Shown here in pieces: positions 51,668 through 61,503 of a stretch of 64,000 nt of DNA (position 1 is the first letter of the stretch; every line of letters starts with the position of its first letter). Both the position numbers and the translations under genes were made by a program. Origin of the DNA: CAYVAP01 sp964521065 (GTDB taxonomy: Bacteria > Bacteroidota > Bacteroidia > J057); NCBI GenBank assembly GCA_964521065.1, contig CAZFPQ010000003.1, forward strand, positions 1-64,000, read 5' to 3'. The notes below the pieces were generated by a model. The model saw nothing but the letters and a program-made list of their open reading frames with translations. It made no database searches and had not been told where the DNA came from.

Positions 51668-52444
51668 ATGAGTCCATCCTTAGCTCTTTTTTTGTTGGAG
51701 CCCTATCAGCACCATCCTTTTGACTTCCTGTCCTATACCCTGGCAGAGCTACTCATGCTCGATGTCCTGAGGGTGGAACAAGACACCGTACAAGTCCATC
51801 CCAATGATCCTGCTCGGGTCACCTATTATTTTTTACAGCGAGGCCCCAACTTCGAGCGCTACCATACTGGCCGTTATCAGCAGATCATCACCCATTGCCT
51901 GATTGAACATGAGAGGATTCCTTTCCAATATTTGTCAAAACTCGTATGCAAAGAGTTGGACTGGAAACCTGGTCGCTATCGATACGATTACATCCAACCT
52001 GAATTGATTCAGCAGGGCTTAATCTTACCGATGCTGGACTGGCCGGTGCATATTTACCTCAGATCTCGTCGAGGAAGAAAGCTCAAGCAAGAAATACGCC
52101 GGCAACTCTCGTTGGTCAACCAACTCAATCCTCGGATTTATCCCAATCGCCGGGATCAATTACTCACATGGTACCAGGAGTATGGCCCCATGATTTTGAT
52201 TGCTTCACGCGTCTACTTCAGGGAGCTCACCTATCTTCCCGAAATATTTAGTGATCCTACCCGGTGGGAAGTCAGTGATCAGGCTGATCCCTGGTGGGAA
52301 AACCTAGAGTCCTTGGCTCATCCAAGGATATTTACCCACTTAGATCTTTGGCTAAAGAAATTAGAAGAAATCATGAATAGAGATCTAGAAGGAAGTCAAA
52401 AATCCTTTGGCATGATTGACTCAGATTGGCATCAGATCGGATAA
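51668..52444 (+). CDS. Hypothetical soluble protein
   Basis: A 258-residue protein with no signal peptide or membrane segment. The N-terminal 130 residues read like a pair of helical, winged-helix-like segments (FDFLSYTLAELLMLDVLRVEQ, then RIPFQYLSKLVCKELDWKP). The second half is rich in Arg, Trp and Tyr (RSRRGRKLKQEIRRQL, then WWENLESL). No domain was recognised. The open frame and codon style match neighbouring genes. It lies 87 bases before dprA on the same strand. Confidence 0.62.
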   Translation: MSPSLALFLLEPYQHHPFDFLSYTLAELLMLDVLRVEQDTVQVHPNDPARVTYYFLQRGPNFERYHTGRYQQIITHCLIEHERIPFQYLSKLVCKELDWKPGRYRYDYIQPELIQQGLILPMLDWPVHIYLRSRRGRKLKQEIRRQLSLVNQLNPRIYPNRRDQLLTWYQEYGPMILIASRVYFRELTYLPEIFSDPTRWEVSDQADPWWENLESLAHPRIFTHLDLWLKKLEEIMNRDLEGSQKSFGMIDSDWHQIG

Positions 52445-52531
52445 GGAGCATTTGCAAATTTTAGCAAATACCAAATAAATTAGCCATATTTCCTTGCATT
52501 TTCCTTTTAGCACCCAGAAACACAGTCCAAC

Positions 52532-53650
52532 TTGGAAGAGCGTAACCTTCACTTACTGGCTTTGGCCTTGACGAAAGGCCTGGGTCCCATTTCTGTCAAA
52601 AATCTGATCGCCTACTGTGGAAGCCCAGAGTCGGTTTTTTCAGCACCCAAGGGACGTTTACTGAAAGCTCCTGGCATCGGATTACACTCTGTCAAGCTCG
52701 TACAGGAAGCTGAGACCTTGGAGCGAGCAGAAAAAGAGCTGGCTTACTGCCAGCAAAGTGGCATTCAGATGTTGACCTATTTGGATGAAGCTTATCCTCA
52801 TCAGTTAAAGTTTATCCATGATGCACCCTTGGTCCTATTTAAGAAAGGGCCACTCGACCTAAATGCCCAGCCCAACATCGCCATCGTGGGCACCCGTCGA
52901 GCCACGGATTATGGTCGAGATCAGGCGGAGCGATTCGCTCAGGTCTTGGCTACCCAAGGCATCAACGTAGTGAGTGGCTTGGCCTATGGCATTGACATTG
53001 CCGCTCATCGGGCAACTTTGAAGGCGGGCGGAGTAACCACAGCCGTCTTGGCCCATGGACTTGACAGCATCTACCCCCCCAGGCATAGCAGCAAGGCAAG
53101 ACAAATTTTCCAGGAGGGTGCACTGCTTACCGAGTACCTAACCGGGACCAAACCCGATGCGCCTCATTTTCCTTCCCGCAACCGCATCATCAGCGGCATT
53201 TGTCGTGCCGTACTCGTGGTTGAAGCCGCAGAAAAAGGCGGAGCCTTGATTACGGCACGCGCAGCTTTTGAACAGAACCGGGAGGTCTACGCTCTCCCAG
53301 GTCGCTTAGGAGATGAATTTAGTTCAGGATGCAATGCCCTCATCCGGGATCAGGTAGCCAAATTGGTCACCAGCCCACAGGAAATTTTGGAAGACCTCGA
53401 TATCTGCTGGCAACAACACGACGAGCAGAGTCAACAACTAAAAATGACCCTCTCTCCTCCATCGGTTCCTCTCTCTGGGGAGGAAAGCAGGGTCATCAAT
53501 TATCTCACCCAAAAAGGCGAAGCCAAGATTGATGACATCGCCTTGCACACGGGCCTTACAATGGACCGGCTAAACCCTCTCTTGCTAGGCATGGAATTCA
53601 AAGAGCTGATTCGCCAACGCCCTGGCAAACGATTCACGCGATTACCGTAG
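52532..53650 (+). CDS. dprA: DNA-processing protein DprA (TTG start)
   Basis: Binds incoming single-stranded DNA during natural transformation and loads RecA. 372 residues in the usual order. An N-terminal helix-hairpin-helix-like region is at 1-75. The Rossmann-like core has GTRRATDYGRDQAERF, VVSGLAYGIDIAAHRATL, FPSRNRIISGICRAVLVVEA and GGALITARAAFEQNREVYALPG. A C-terminal winged helix has SRVINYLTQKGEAKIDDIALHTGL. Translation begins at TTG 52532: an in-frame stop sits at 52508 and no ATG occurs before the core. The competence helicase and uptake genes are not nearby. Confidence 0.95.
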   Translation: MEERNLHLLALALTKGLGPISVKNLIAYCGSPESVFSAPKGRLLKAPGIGLHSVKLVQEAETLERAEKELAYCQQSGIQMLTYLDEAYPHQLKFIHDAPLVLFKKGPLDLNAQPNIAIVGTRRATDYGRDQAERFAQVLATQGINVVSGLAYGIDIAAHRATLKAGGVTTAVLAHGLDSIYPPRHSSKARQIFQEGALLTEYLTGTKPDAPHFPSRNRIISGICRAVLVVEAAEKGGALITARAAFEQNREVYALPGRLGDEFSSGCNALIRDQVAKLVTSPQEILEDLDICWQQHDEQSQQLKMTLSPPSVPLSGEESRVINYLTQKGEAKIDDIALHTGLTMDRLNPLLLGMEFKELIRQRPGKRFTRLP

Positions 53651-53689
53651 GGATGGATAACATCCACCCAGAACCTCATTCCAACAAAA

Positions 53690-53719
53690 AATCCCCCGCC
53701 CAAAAAATCAGGCGAGGGA
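53690..53719 (-). terminator. Terminator of the choice-of-anchor gene
   Basis: On the minus strand CCCTCGCC, a 10-base loop, GGCGGGGG (one mismatch/G-T), then ATTTTTTG. It lies about 30 bases after the stop of the 53748-58307 gene and also ends convergent dprA transcription on the other side. Confidence 0.75.
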
Positions 53720-53747
53720 ATAATCATTTTCAAATTGTCAGAGCAAA

Positions 53748-56700
53748 CTAGCGTACGATCAAACGCTGCTGAGCTTGTCCCAACTCTGTATTGACCTGTA
53801 CCAGGTAAATACCAGCGGGTAAGTCAGAAACATTCACTGTCAAGGCGCCAAATCCAGCCTGACGTTCAGCCTGAAGTACTTCACGCCCATCTAGGGTGTA
53901 GATGCTAGCCTGTAGCTCACGCACTTCTTGTCCTCTCACCTCGATGCTTACTTCATAAGCACTTGGATTGGGATACATACGCAAAGCCAGGTCAGAAGCA
54001 TTCTCGTCAATGCTGTTGATCACACCCTCCACTTCGTAGACGGCCAGGGTACTGCTCACCTCATGGGCAACGAGGACGTAGTATTTGCCATCTGGACTTT
54101 CGTTGGTCGGTACCAACACGATGTCTTCCGGAGCGAGGTCTCCTTCCGTATCGTTGGTGGTGCTGCGGTTGTTGACGTACTGCACAAAGGTGGGTGCCGT
54201 CGGATCGGTAACTTGATATACCATCACTCCGCCAATGCGCTCTAACGCGATGAATGCATATTGCTCTCCTTCAATTTCACCTACTACCACTGCTTCAGGC
54301 TCGGGTCCTTTGTCGTCAGAACGATCTTTGAAATCGAGTTCATCATCGGTGGTGTTGAAGATGGCTCCATATACGGAATCTTGGCTGGTAATCAGCTCAA
54401 AGTCATCGCCAGAGTCATATACCAATGCTCCGGTAGCGGCATTCCAGATAGAGAAAGAGCGTGCGCCATAGGCATATATTTCGTCGAAATCCTCGTCGCC
54501 ATCCGTGTCACCCAAGGTCGTGGTGGTTTTCAAGCGGCCAATGGTGGCTTTGAGAAGATCTCCATCAGGGAAGGCCGTAGGATCAAGTTCGATTTCTTCG
54601 TCACGGATGCGCGCTTCTTCGCTGAAGCCACCGTAATCACGGGCGTCGCCCTCATTAGCCGTCACTAGGTACTCGGTACCACCTACTGAATAGATGGTGA
54701 TGGCATCAGGCTGGTACATTCCCAGCACAGGATAGTTGGCGATACGGACCTCGTCAGAAGTATTCTCGGCATCTAAGCCACTTCCCTCAAGGCTATGATC
54801 TTTGAAACCAAGAGGCAATACGCTGCTCACAGTCCCTGCATTGATGTCTACAATGGCTAGGGCGTTGTTTTCTTGCAGGGTCACATAGGCGGTACTTCCG
54901 TCGGCCGATACCGCGATATATTCTGGCTCCAGGTCTTGAGCTACGTTGGCACCAGGGCCAAAAATGCGCACCCCGTCGTTTTTCAGCTGGGTCTCTTGGG
55001 CGTTAAAGGCAACAAAATCTGCTGTCGTCACATTGGCCTGAGTAAGGTTAGTTACGCCACCAGAAATGTCAATGATGGAAATCGACCCCTCTGGGTCTAC
55101 TAGGTAATCATCATCAGGCTCACCCTCGTTGGCGGTCAGAACCTTGCTTCCGTCTGGGGTAAAGGTCACCATGTCAGGCAAAGCACCGACCATGATCTGG
55201 ATGAGGAAATCGCCATCGGTGTTGAAGAATACCACTGAGCCGGGCAGTTGGGTAGAGTCGTCTTCAACCGCCACTGCCACTAGGGTATCGTTCACAGCCA
55301 CACTGTTGATCCCTCCGTAAGGAGCAATATCAATATCTAGGAATGAAGCGGGATTTGCGGGATCGCTGAAGTCAAGGATGTTCACTTCATTGGCCTCTGA
55401 GTTCGCCATGAATACCCTTTCGGTAGCGGGATCATAGTCCGCAATCTCTACGGCATCATCTCCGGCTACTCCGTTTTGATAGCTGGTGACCAGTTTTAGG
55501 TTGATTGCCTGAGAAGCGGCAGGAGCTACGCGGTCATTGTCTACGATGAAGGCTACGTGTGCAGAATCCTCGCCCAAGAAAGCATTGTTGACATTACCGA
55601 GGCGGAAGGAGAAATATTCATCATTCTCTAGGTCGGCATCATCAATCAAATCAAACTTTACCATCGCACTGGTTTCACCAGGCCCAAAGGTCACGGTGGT
55701 AGCTGCGGCAGCAACAAAGTCATTTCCTTCTTCAGCCGTCAAGAAGCTTCCCAATTCTACGTCTACAGTAATGGTCGAATCCATATTACCGTCAGTCAAG
55801 ACTAGCGCTACGCTGAGAGAATCTAAATCTTCAGCCACGGTTTGCTGAGTTTCTGCAAAAGAAACCACCCCTGTGATGGCCTCGCTGATCTCGTAAACCC
55901 CTACCGTGCTACTTACTTCATTCGCGACTAACAAGAGAGGTTTGCCACTAGGGCTTTCACTGCTAGAGATGAATGCCACCCCCTCTGGAGCCAAGTCTCC
56001 GATGGAGTCGTCAGTCGTGCTGCGGTTATTGATATACTGTACAAAAACGGGAGCAGTTGGATCAGTCACGTCATAGACCATGACACCTCCCACTCGCTCT
56101 AAGAGGATAAAAGCGTAGGTACGACCTCCAATTACACCTGTGGTTACCCCCTCAGGCTCAGGACCTTTATCGTCCGAGCGATCTTTGAAATCCAACTCAT
56201 CATCTGTGGTATTGAAGATCGCACCGATCACAGGATCTTGGCTGGTGATAAGTTCAAAATCATCCCCAGAGTCGTAGATCAAGGCTCCAGTGGCGGCATC
56301 CCAAATGGTGAAGGAACGCGTACCAAAGGTGAATATCTCATCGATGTCACCATCTCCATCGGTATCCCCTTCGGTGTTTATCGTTTTGATGCGGCCAATG
56401 GCAGACTTAAGAATGTCTCCATTTGGGAAACTGGCCGAATCCAGGTCCACTCCGCTGAGACGGGTTTCATCTACAACGTTGTCATATTCGCGAGAATCAC
56501 CTTCATTAGCGGTGATCAAGTAAGTCATCCCTCCCACCTCATAGCTAGCGATTGCGTCAGGCATGAAGAGGCCATGCAGCGGATAATTGGCGATGTTGAT
56601 GGAATCGAAGTTATTGGTGGCATCCAGGCCGGAGCTAAACATGCTGTGGTCGATGGAACCAAGGCCTAACACAGCAGAAATGGAATCTCCCGTCAGGTCA

Positions 56701-58307
56701 ACGACGGCCACAGCGTTATTTTCCTGGCAGGTCACCCAAGCAGTATTGCCATCAGCAGATACCGTGATAAACTCAGGCTCTAAGTCTTCGGCGACCGTAG
56801 CGCCAGGAGCAGAGATCCGAACGCCATTTGTTTCCAAAGTCGCTTGTTGGCTATTGAAAGCAGTAAAATCAGCCGTAGTTACATCTGTTTGAGTCAGGCC
56901 TACAATGGGACCACTGATGCTGATGATAGAAACTGAACCTTCAGGGTCACTGGTGTAATCATCACTAGGCTCGCCTTCGTTCGCGGTCAGCACTTTGCTT
57001 CCATCAGGGGTAAAAGTGACCATATCGGGCAAGGCCCCTACGGTTAATTGGTTGAGGATGTTTCCAGCCGTATCCATGAATACCACCAATCCAGGCATCT
57101 GTGCATTGCTGTTAGCTACGGCAACGGCGATCAAGGTATCGTAAACCGCTACGCTGTTGATGTCCCCTAAAGCCGAGATAGAAACAGAGGTGATCGGCAT
57201 GGGGTTCGCAGGATCTGTAAGATCCACGAGGTCCACAGAGTTGTTCTCAGAGTTAGAGATCACCATGCGCTTCCCCGCGGTGCTATAGGCCACGATTTCA
57301 GCGGCATTATCCGCGCCAGGAACGTTTTCAAAGCTTGTTAGCAGGTTTAGGCTGATGGCGTTGCTATCAGTGGCTGCAAGGCGGTCATTGTCTTTGATGT
57401 AGATCACCTGAGTGGCATCTCCTAAGTCAGCATTTTCCGCATCAATCAAACGTACCGATAGATATTCATCCATTTCGATATCGCTGTCCTCCATGATGTT
57501 TACCGTCACGGTCTGGGTCTGGTTGGCAGAATCAGCGGCAAAAACAAACTCTACCGTATCATCGACCATGTAATCGACTCCATTTTCTGCCGTACCAAAG
57601 GTAGTCACGACCAGCTTCACCCGAGGAGAATCCACACTTTCATCAAGCAGGTCTACTTCGATATCTACCGAACCAACACCTTCGCTTACTGTCACTACTG
57701 ATGTCAACAAGCGGATGGTAGCCACTTTACAAGGTTCTACCGTACCAGGAGAAGCAAAGACCTGCTGGCCATTGATGATTTGTCCTGTAAGCTCCACACA
57801 AGATGCTACCCAATTAAGGGGGTCGTTGTTATCGCCGCTCACATCAAGTAGGTCAAGCGAAGGCCCATCTCCATCTGGTGTCTCAGGCCATGGGCTGTTA
57901 TCATCGTAATCAACGAAGGCAACAGTGTCGTTGGTCGTGTTGACAATGATGAGATCCTCACCCCCATTAGAGAGTGCTCCAGCTTGCCACTCTGCGTTAA
58001 AAGGTACGCCATAAACACCTTCCGCGGCAGCACTGTCAATAGCAATCAAATAGGTCTCACCTGGATTTAACGTAAAACTAGGGAAAGTAAAGGTAACCCC
58101 TTGAACAAACGTGTAACCGGTCAAGTCTATGGCGACTGACTCAGCGTTGTAGATTTCGATGAACTCTAGCGAGTCCGACCCCGATTCAGGGGGATTATAC
58201 ATGATCTCAGATATCACGAGATTGGACTGGGCAGACAGGCCACCGAGCCCTAACAGGAGAAGCAAAGGCATCATCCTTTGCATCAGTTGGGTAAAGCGGT
58301 AATGCAT
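53748..58307 (-). CDS. Large secreted protein: lamin-tail, Calx-beta and two choice-of-anchor I regions, T9SS-sorted
   Basis: A 1519-residue exported protein. A signal peptide (MMPLLLLLGLGGLSAQ) is followed by a lamin-tail domain (LVISEIMYNPPESGSD, about 27-175) and a Calx-beta domain (about 195-305). Then come a propeller-like choice-of-anchor I region (about 310-810), a second Calx-beta (about 815-925), a second choice-of-anchor I region (about 930-1425) and a T9SS sorting domain (RMYPNPSAYEVS to QQRLIVR). The two large regions are internal duplicates: GALPDMVTFTPDGSKVLTAN, TANEGDSREYD/TANEGDARDYG and SIWDAATGALIYDSGDDFEL/SIWNAATGALVYDSGDDFEL are nearly the same. Similar proteins elsewhere are cell-surface phosphatase-like or adhesin proteins of unclear role; Ca binding is likely. 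Enzymatic activity is not established. Confidence 0.9.
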   Translation of the reverse strand: MHYRFTQLMQRMMPLLLLLGLGGLSAQSNLVISEIMYNPPESGSDSLEFIEIYNAESVAIDLTGYTFVQGVTFTFPSFTLNPGETYLIAIDSAAAEGVYGVPFNAEWQAGALSNGGEDLIIVNTTNDTVAFVDYDDNSPWPETPDGDGPSLDLLDVSGDNNDPLNWVASCVELTGQIINGQQVFASPGTVEPCKVATIRLLTSVVTVSEGVGSVDIEVDLLDESVDSPRVKLVVTTFGTAENGVDYMVDDTVEFVFAADSANQTQTVTVNIMEDSDIEMDEYLSVRLIDAENADLGDATQVIYIKDNDRLAATDSNAISLNLLTSFENVPGADNAAEIVAYSTAGKRMVISNSENNSVDLVDLTDPANPMPITSVSISALGDINSVAVYDTLIAVAVANSNAQMPGLVVFMDTAGNILNQLTVGALPDMVTFTPDGSKVLTANEGEPSDDYTSDPEGSVSIISISGPIVGLTQTDVTTADFTAFNSQQATLETNGVRISAPGATVAEDLEPEFITVSADGNTAWVTCQENNAVAVVDLTGDSISAVLGLGSIDHSMFSSGLDATNNFDSINIANYPLHGLFMPDAIASYEVGGMTYLITANEGDSREYDNVVDETRLSGVDLDSASFPNGDILKSAIGRIKTINTEGDTDGDGDIDEIFTFGTRSFTIWDAATGALIYDSGDDFELITSQDPVIGAIFNTTDDELDFKDRSDDKGPEPEGVTTGVIGGRTYAFILLERVGGVMVYDVTDPTAPVFVQYINNRSTTDDSIGDLAPEGVAFISSSESPSGKPLLLVANEVSSTVGVYEISEAITGVVSFAETQQTVAEDLDSLSVALVLTDGNMDSTITVDVELGSFLTAEEGNDFVAAAATTVTFGPGETSAMVKFDLIDDADLENDEYFSFRLGNVNNAFLGEDSAHVAFIVDNDRVAPAASQAINLKLVTSYQNGVAGDDAVEIADYDPATERVFMANSEANEVNILDFSDPANPASFLDIDIAPYGGINSVAVNDTLVAVAVEDDSTQLPGSVVFFNTDGDFLIQIMVGALPDMVTFTPDGSKVLTANEGEPDDDYLVDPEGSISIIDISGGVTNLTQANVTTADFVAFNAQETQLKNDGVRIFGPGANVAQDLEPEYIAVSADGSTAYVTLQENNALAIVDINAGTVSSVLPLGFKDHSLEGSGLDAENTSDEVRIANYPVLGMYQPDAITIYSVGGTEYLVTANEGDARDYGGFSEEARIRDEEIELDPTAFPDGDLLKATIGRLKTTTTLGDTDGDEDFDEIYAYGARSFSIWNAATGALVYDSGDDFELITSQDSVYGAIFNTTDDELDFKDRSDDKGPEPEAVVVGEIEGEQYAFIALERIGGVMVYQVTDPTAPTFVQYVNNRSTTNDTEGDLAPEDIVLVPTNESPDGKYYVLVAHEVSSTLAVYEVEGVINSIDENASDLALRMYPNPSAYEVSIEVRGQEVRELQASIYTLDGREVLQAERQAGFGALTVNVSDLPAGIYLVQVNTELGQAQQRLIVR

Positions 58308-58491
58308 GAAATTTTGGTTTGGATTCCGGCAATTTTACCGAAGCCCCAAAAAATCAGAACCGCTGTTACCCTATCGTCAGCTCAGTATTAAGGAATCGCA
58401 AAAATTATGGTACACCTCTTAGGAGTAGACGAAATCACCTCTCCAAAAAAGAATTTCATGGTCTTGCCTCTAATCCATCAGGAGGACAGGC

Positions 58492-61400
58492 CTATTCATA
58501 TGGCCCTACGATCATATGAGCAGCACTTTTTTCTTTCGAGCTTTGCCACAGGTAGACCCTGCCTAAAGCGTCGATCATCTTCCATGAGGCGCCTACAGCC
58601 AAGATATGAAGTCCTTTGTTCTGTCCGACTTTCAGGGTATCTGAGAGTCCGGTTTGCTCGTCTACCCGGTTCAAAAAGAGGAGTAAAGGCAGAGAATTAG
58701 GAAGCTCTTTTTTTCGTCCCCAGCTTACAAGAAAAAGGCGAAGCATGACTTTTTGACGAAGGGAGGAAGGCCATTGCTCTAGTTCACCTAGTGCTTGATC
58801 TCTGGGACCTATAGCCAAAAAAGAAAGCGAGAATAGATCTTCTAGGGCCAAATGATCCTTGTCGCACTGAGAAAGCTCTTGCTGCAAGTGGCGAATCAAG
58901 CCCATTGCTTGATGATTGAGTAAGGCTTGCTCTGATTTACTCTTAGCAAATAGCGAGGATGCTCCTAAACTTTCGCCTTGCTCCAGCTGAAAATGGCGAA
59001 TCTCTCGTAAGGCATTGCCTAAGGGATGTGTCCAGAGCTCTAGGTTAAAGTCAAGTGCAGACAAGCCTAGTTCTTCCCGCGTGTCGGCTAATAGCTCAGC
59101 TCCCCCTGGCAACTCGGCCATTTGTTGGCTAGCTTGATCAAGGAAAACGCTACTAAGCTCTGAGAGTTGGATAACCAGTTCAACGTAGCGGGTAGCCAAT
59201 TCATCTTTCAGTAAGGATGCTCCCAAATCGCCTAAAGCTTTCTCCAAAAGGTCTCCCCACGCTAAAAGATCATCTAGGCCCTGTCCCTCTAAGCCCAACC
59301 AAGAATCTACACTGAGCTGGGCCTGAAACTGTCTGGCGCCAGAGAGTAAACTTGACTTTTCGGCCATCAAGTTTTTGTCCATTTCGATCAGTTTCTCGAT
59401 AAGGTCAAAAGCCGCTACAGGAGAAAATGTCATTGCTTCCTGAGGCCCAGATTCCTCATTAAACTTCCCCGCGTCCCAATTTGCTAAGCGTTCAAATCTT
59501 GCTTGCCAAACCGGAGCTAAGGGGCATGAAACTAGCTCTGAATCTAGGCTATTCGAAAGCTTTTCTTTTTGCGACTGCCAGTAGGCCAATCGTTCCTGCT
59601 CTTGGCTGAGTTCCTGTAAATAAGCGCTTGTGGATGTAGCCTCTGACTCAGGGACATCCGTCAACTTGGCCAACCGGGCCAAGAAGTCTTTTTGCAATTG
59701 CGCTAGATCCTTCTCTAGTGCCTCTTCTCTGGCGACAATTTCTGCCAATTGGTATTGCAGGTGAAGTCGTTTTTTCTCTTGCCTTTGTTGAGTCTTTACC
59801 CAGTTTTGTCGCTGATCTTCGACCATCCTTTGCTCCTTCAAGACAGCTTGCTCTAGGAGGTATTTCACCCTTTGTAGCTCACGCTGCGTCTGGGTGATTT
59901 TGCCCTTCATCCGCTTTTCTAGGTTGTTGCGCTGCCGCTGAAAAGCTTGGGCTTTGGCTGCATAAGCTTCCGGAAGTTGTTCTAATGCCTGTTTGGCGTC
60001 CTCCAACTTAGACAAAATCGACTGTTTACTCAGTGTAGGGGCTTCTATCTCAGAAAGATCTAGGTTCACGCCAAACAACAAGTCATTCAGTCGCTCGATG
60101 CTAGGGCTGAGATAGGGATTGAGCAGCACCTCCTCTCGCACAACTTTACCAATGCTCTCTTGCCAGTCGGGGTACCGATCTTCCAGCCATCCCCAGAAGC
60201 TCTGTGCAAAGCTATCTGCTTGTTCAGCTAGGCCTTGGATGTTCAATTCTAGTTCTTCCCTTTTGGCTTTATGCTCAGTCAGCGCCAGCTTTTCAGCTTC
60301 CTCTATGGATTTTTGTTCATTTTGCCGCTCGATTTCTAAGACTTTGATTTGCTCTTCCAGTTGCCTTGCCTGCCAACCTAAATCAACCGATTGGCCGCGC
60401 TGGTCAAGCAAACTAGGGAGAGAATCCTTGAAGAGGGTCAATTCTGAGGTCAGGTGTGCTTTGCTCAGCTGCTGGCTGAGGTAGCCCTTTTCTCCCTTAC
60501 AAGTCTCCAATAAGCTTCTGAACTGTATGGATGCACCTTGATAGGTAGCTAGCAGCTCGGCAACTTCCTTTGCACTTTCCCCAGAGAAGTCCGATTCTCT
60601 TTGCCGACTTAGCCACTCCCATTTCCCTAATCTTCGTTGACTTTGGGCGATTTCATCCTCCAGCAAATCTAGGTGATGCCTTCTCTGTAATCTTGCTTCC
60701 TCCACTTCTTGTTGCCGGACCTGATCTATCTTTTGCTGCTCATACAAGGCTTGGCCCAATGCCTCTTGCTTGGATTTTAACCGCCTTACCTGTTCTTCCC
60801 AATCTTGCTGTGTAAGGCGCCAAGCGGCAAAGCGCTGCTGCCACTCCTTCAATTCTTCCTGCTGGAGCTCTAATAATTCGAGGTCTCTGGCGTCTTTTAG
60901 GTAGGAACCCAAAGCTTCTCGAATAGGCGAAAGGTTCAGAGGAGTCAAAGGGGAGGCTAATAGCAGCTTGCGCAAGCTCCGGCGAGCGACCAAACTATTT
61001 TCAGCTCGTAGCCCTTGTCCTAGCGCCTGATATCGCCCCAAGGTCTCTTCCTCTAGCCACTTGAAACGACCGCCGGCATCTATTCTATTTTTCTTGCCCA
61101 ACATAACTGCCCGGTACTCTTCCCAATTTTTAGCGGGCCCCACTAAATCTATTTTCCGAGATTTCAGCAATCGCTTAAGTCCAGCAAAGGAGCGTACTTG
61201 TTGCTTTTTGTCAAATACAAGCTCAGGATCGTAGTCAGACTTGATCCAAAACGTTCCTTCAGCCAGAGCTAAAAGGAGATAGGTTCCTGCATCGGTGGTT
61301 ATTTCAACCAGCAACCTGGCGTTTTCCTTCGCTAAGTAGTTGGCGTGGACTTGCTCAAATGCTTCTGGGAAAAACAGAAAATCTACCACTTGCTGTAAAG

Positions 61401-61503
61401 CTGAGCTAGCTACGTGATCTTCTCCCATGATACCGAGAGAACCCGACAGCAAAAACTCCTGGTAGGAGAAAGGCCCACACTGAACCAAGACGATGCGCTC
61501 CAT
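58492..61503 (-). CDS. Coiled-coil protein resembling an SMC/SbcC-type ATPase with decayed nucleotide motifs
   Basis: A 1003-residue protein starting MERIVLVQCGPF (ATG at 61503). The start resembles the N-terminal lobe of SMC/SbcC/RecN ATPases, and GEDHVASSAL (27-36) falls exactly where the Walker A GPNGSGKSSL should be, with Lys replaced by Ser. Two long coiled-coil arms (about 180-460 and 540-620) flank a globular segment (about 460-530, WGWLEDRYPDWQESIGKVV). The C-terminal lobe has a signature-like SSLRQKVMLRLFLVSWG and LPLLLFLNRVDEQ, where the Walker B Asp-Glu would be but Leu-Asn stands. It therefore probably does not hydrolyse ATP. No partner subunits (kleisin, nuclease) are adjacent. 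Function unknown; structural or scaffold roles are possible. Confidence 0.75.
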   Translation of the reverse strand: MERIVLVQCGPFSYQEFLLSGSLGIMGEDHVASSALQQVVDFLFFPEAFEQVHANYLAKENARLLVEITTDAGTYLLLALAEGTFWIKSDYDPELVFDKKQQVRSFAGLKRLLKSRKIDLVGPAKNWEEYRAVMLGKKNRIDAGGRFKWLEEETLGRYQALGQGLRAENSLVARRSLRKLLLASPLTPLNLSPIREALGSYLKDARDLELLELQQEELKEWQQRFAAWRLTQQDWEEQVRRLKSKQEALGQALYEQQKIDQVRQQEVEEARLQRRHHLDLLEDEIAQSQRRLGKWEWLSRQRESDFSGESAKEVAELLATYQGASIQFRSLLETCKGEKGYLSQQLSKAHLTSELTLFKDSLPSLLDQRGQSVDLGWQARQLEEQIKVLEIERQNEQKSIEEAEKLALTEHKAKREELELNIQGLAEQADSFAQSFWGWLEDRYPDWQESIGKVVREEVLLNPYLSPSIERLNDLLFGVNLDLSEIEAPTLSKQSILSKLEDAKQALEQLPEAYAAKAQAFQRQRNNLEKRMKGKITQTQRELQRVKYLLEQAVLKEQRMVEDQRQNWVKTQQRQEKKRLHLQYQLAEIVAREEALEKDLAQLQKDFLARLAKLTDVPESEATSTSAYLQELSQEQERLAYWQSQKEKLSNSLDSELVSCPLAPVWQARFERLANWDAGKFNEESGPQEAMTFSPVAAFDLIEKLIEMDKNLMAEKSSLLSGARQFQAQLSVDSWLGLEGQGLDDLLAWGDLLEKALGDLGASLLKDELATRYVELVIQLSELSSVFLDQASQQMAELPGGAELLADTREELGLSALDFNLELWTHPLGNALREIRHFQLEQGESLGASSLFAKSKSEQALLNHQAMGLIRHLQQELSQCDKDHLALEDLFSLSFLAIGPRDQALGELEQWPSSLRQKVMLRLFLVSWGRKKELPNSLPLLLFLNRVDEQTGLSDTLKVGQNKGLHILAVGASWKMIDALGRVYLWQSSKEKSAAHMIVGPYE

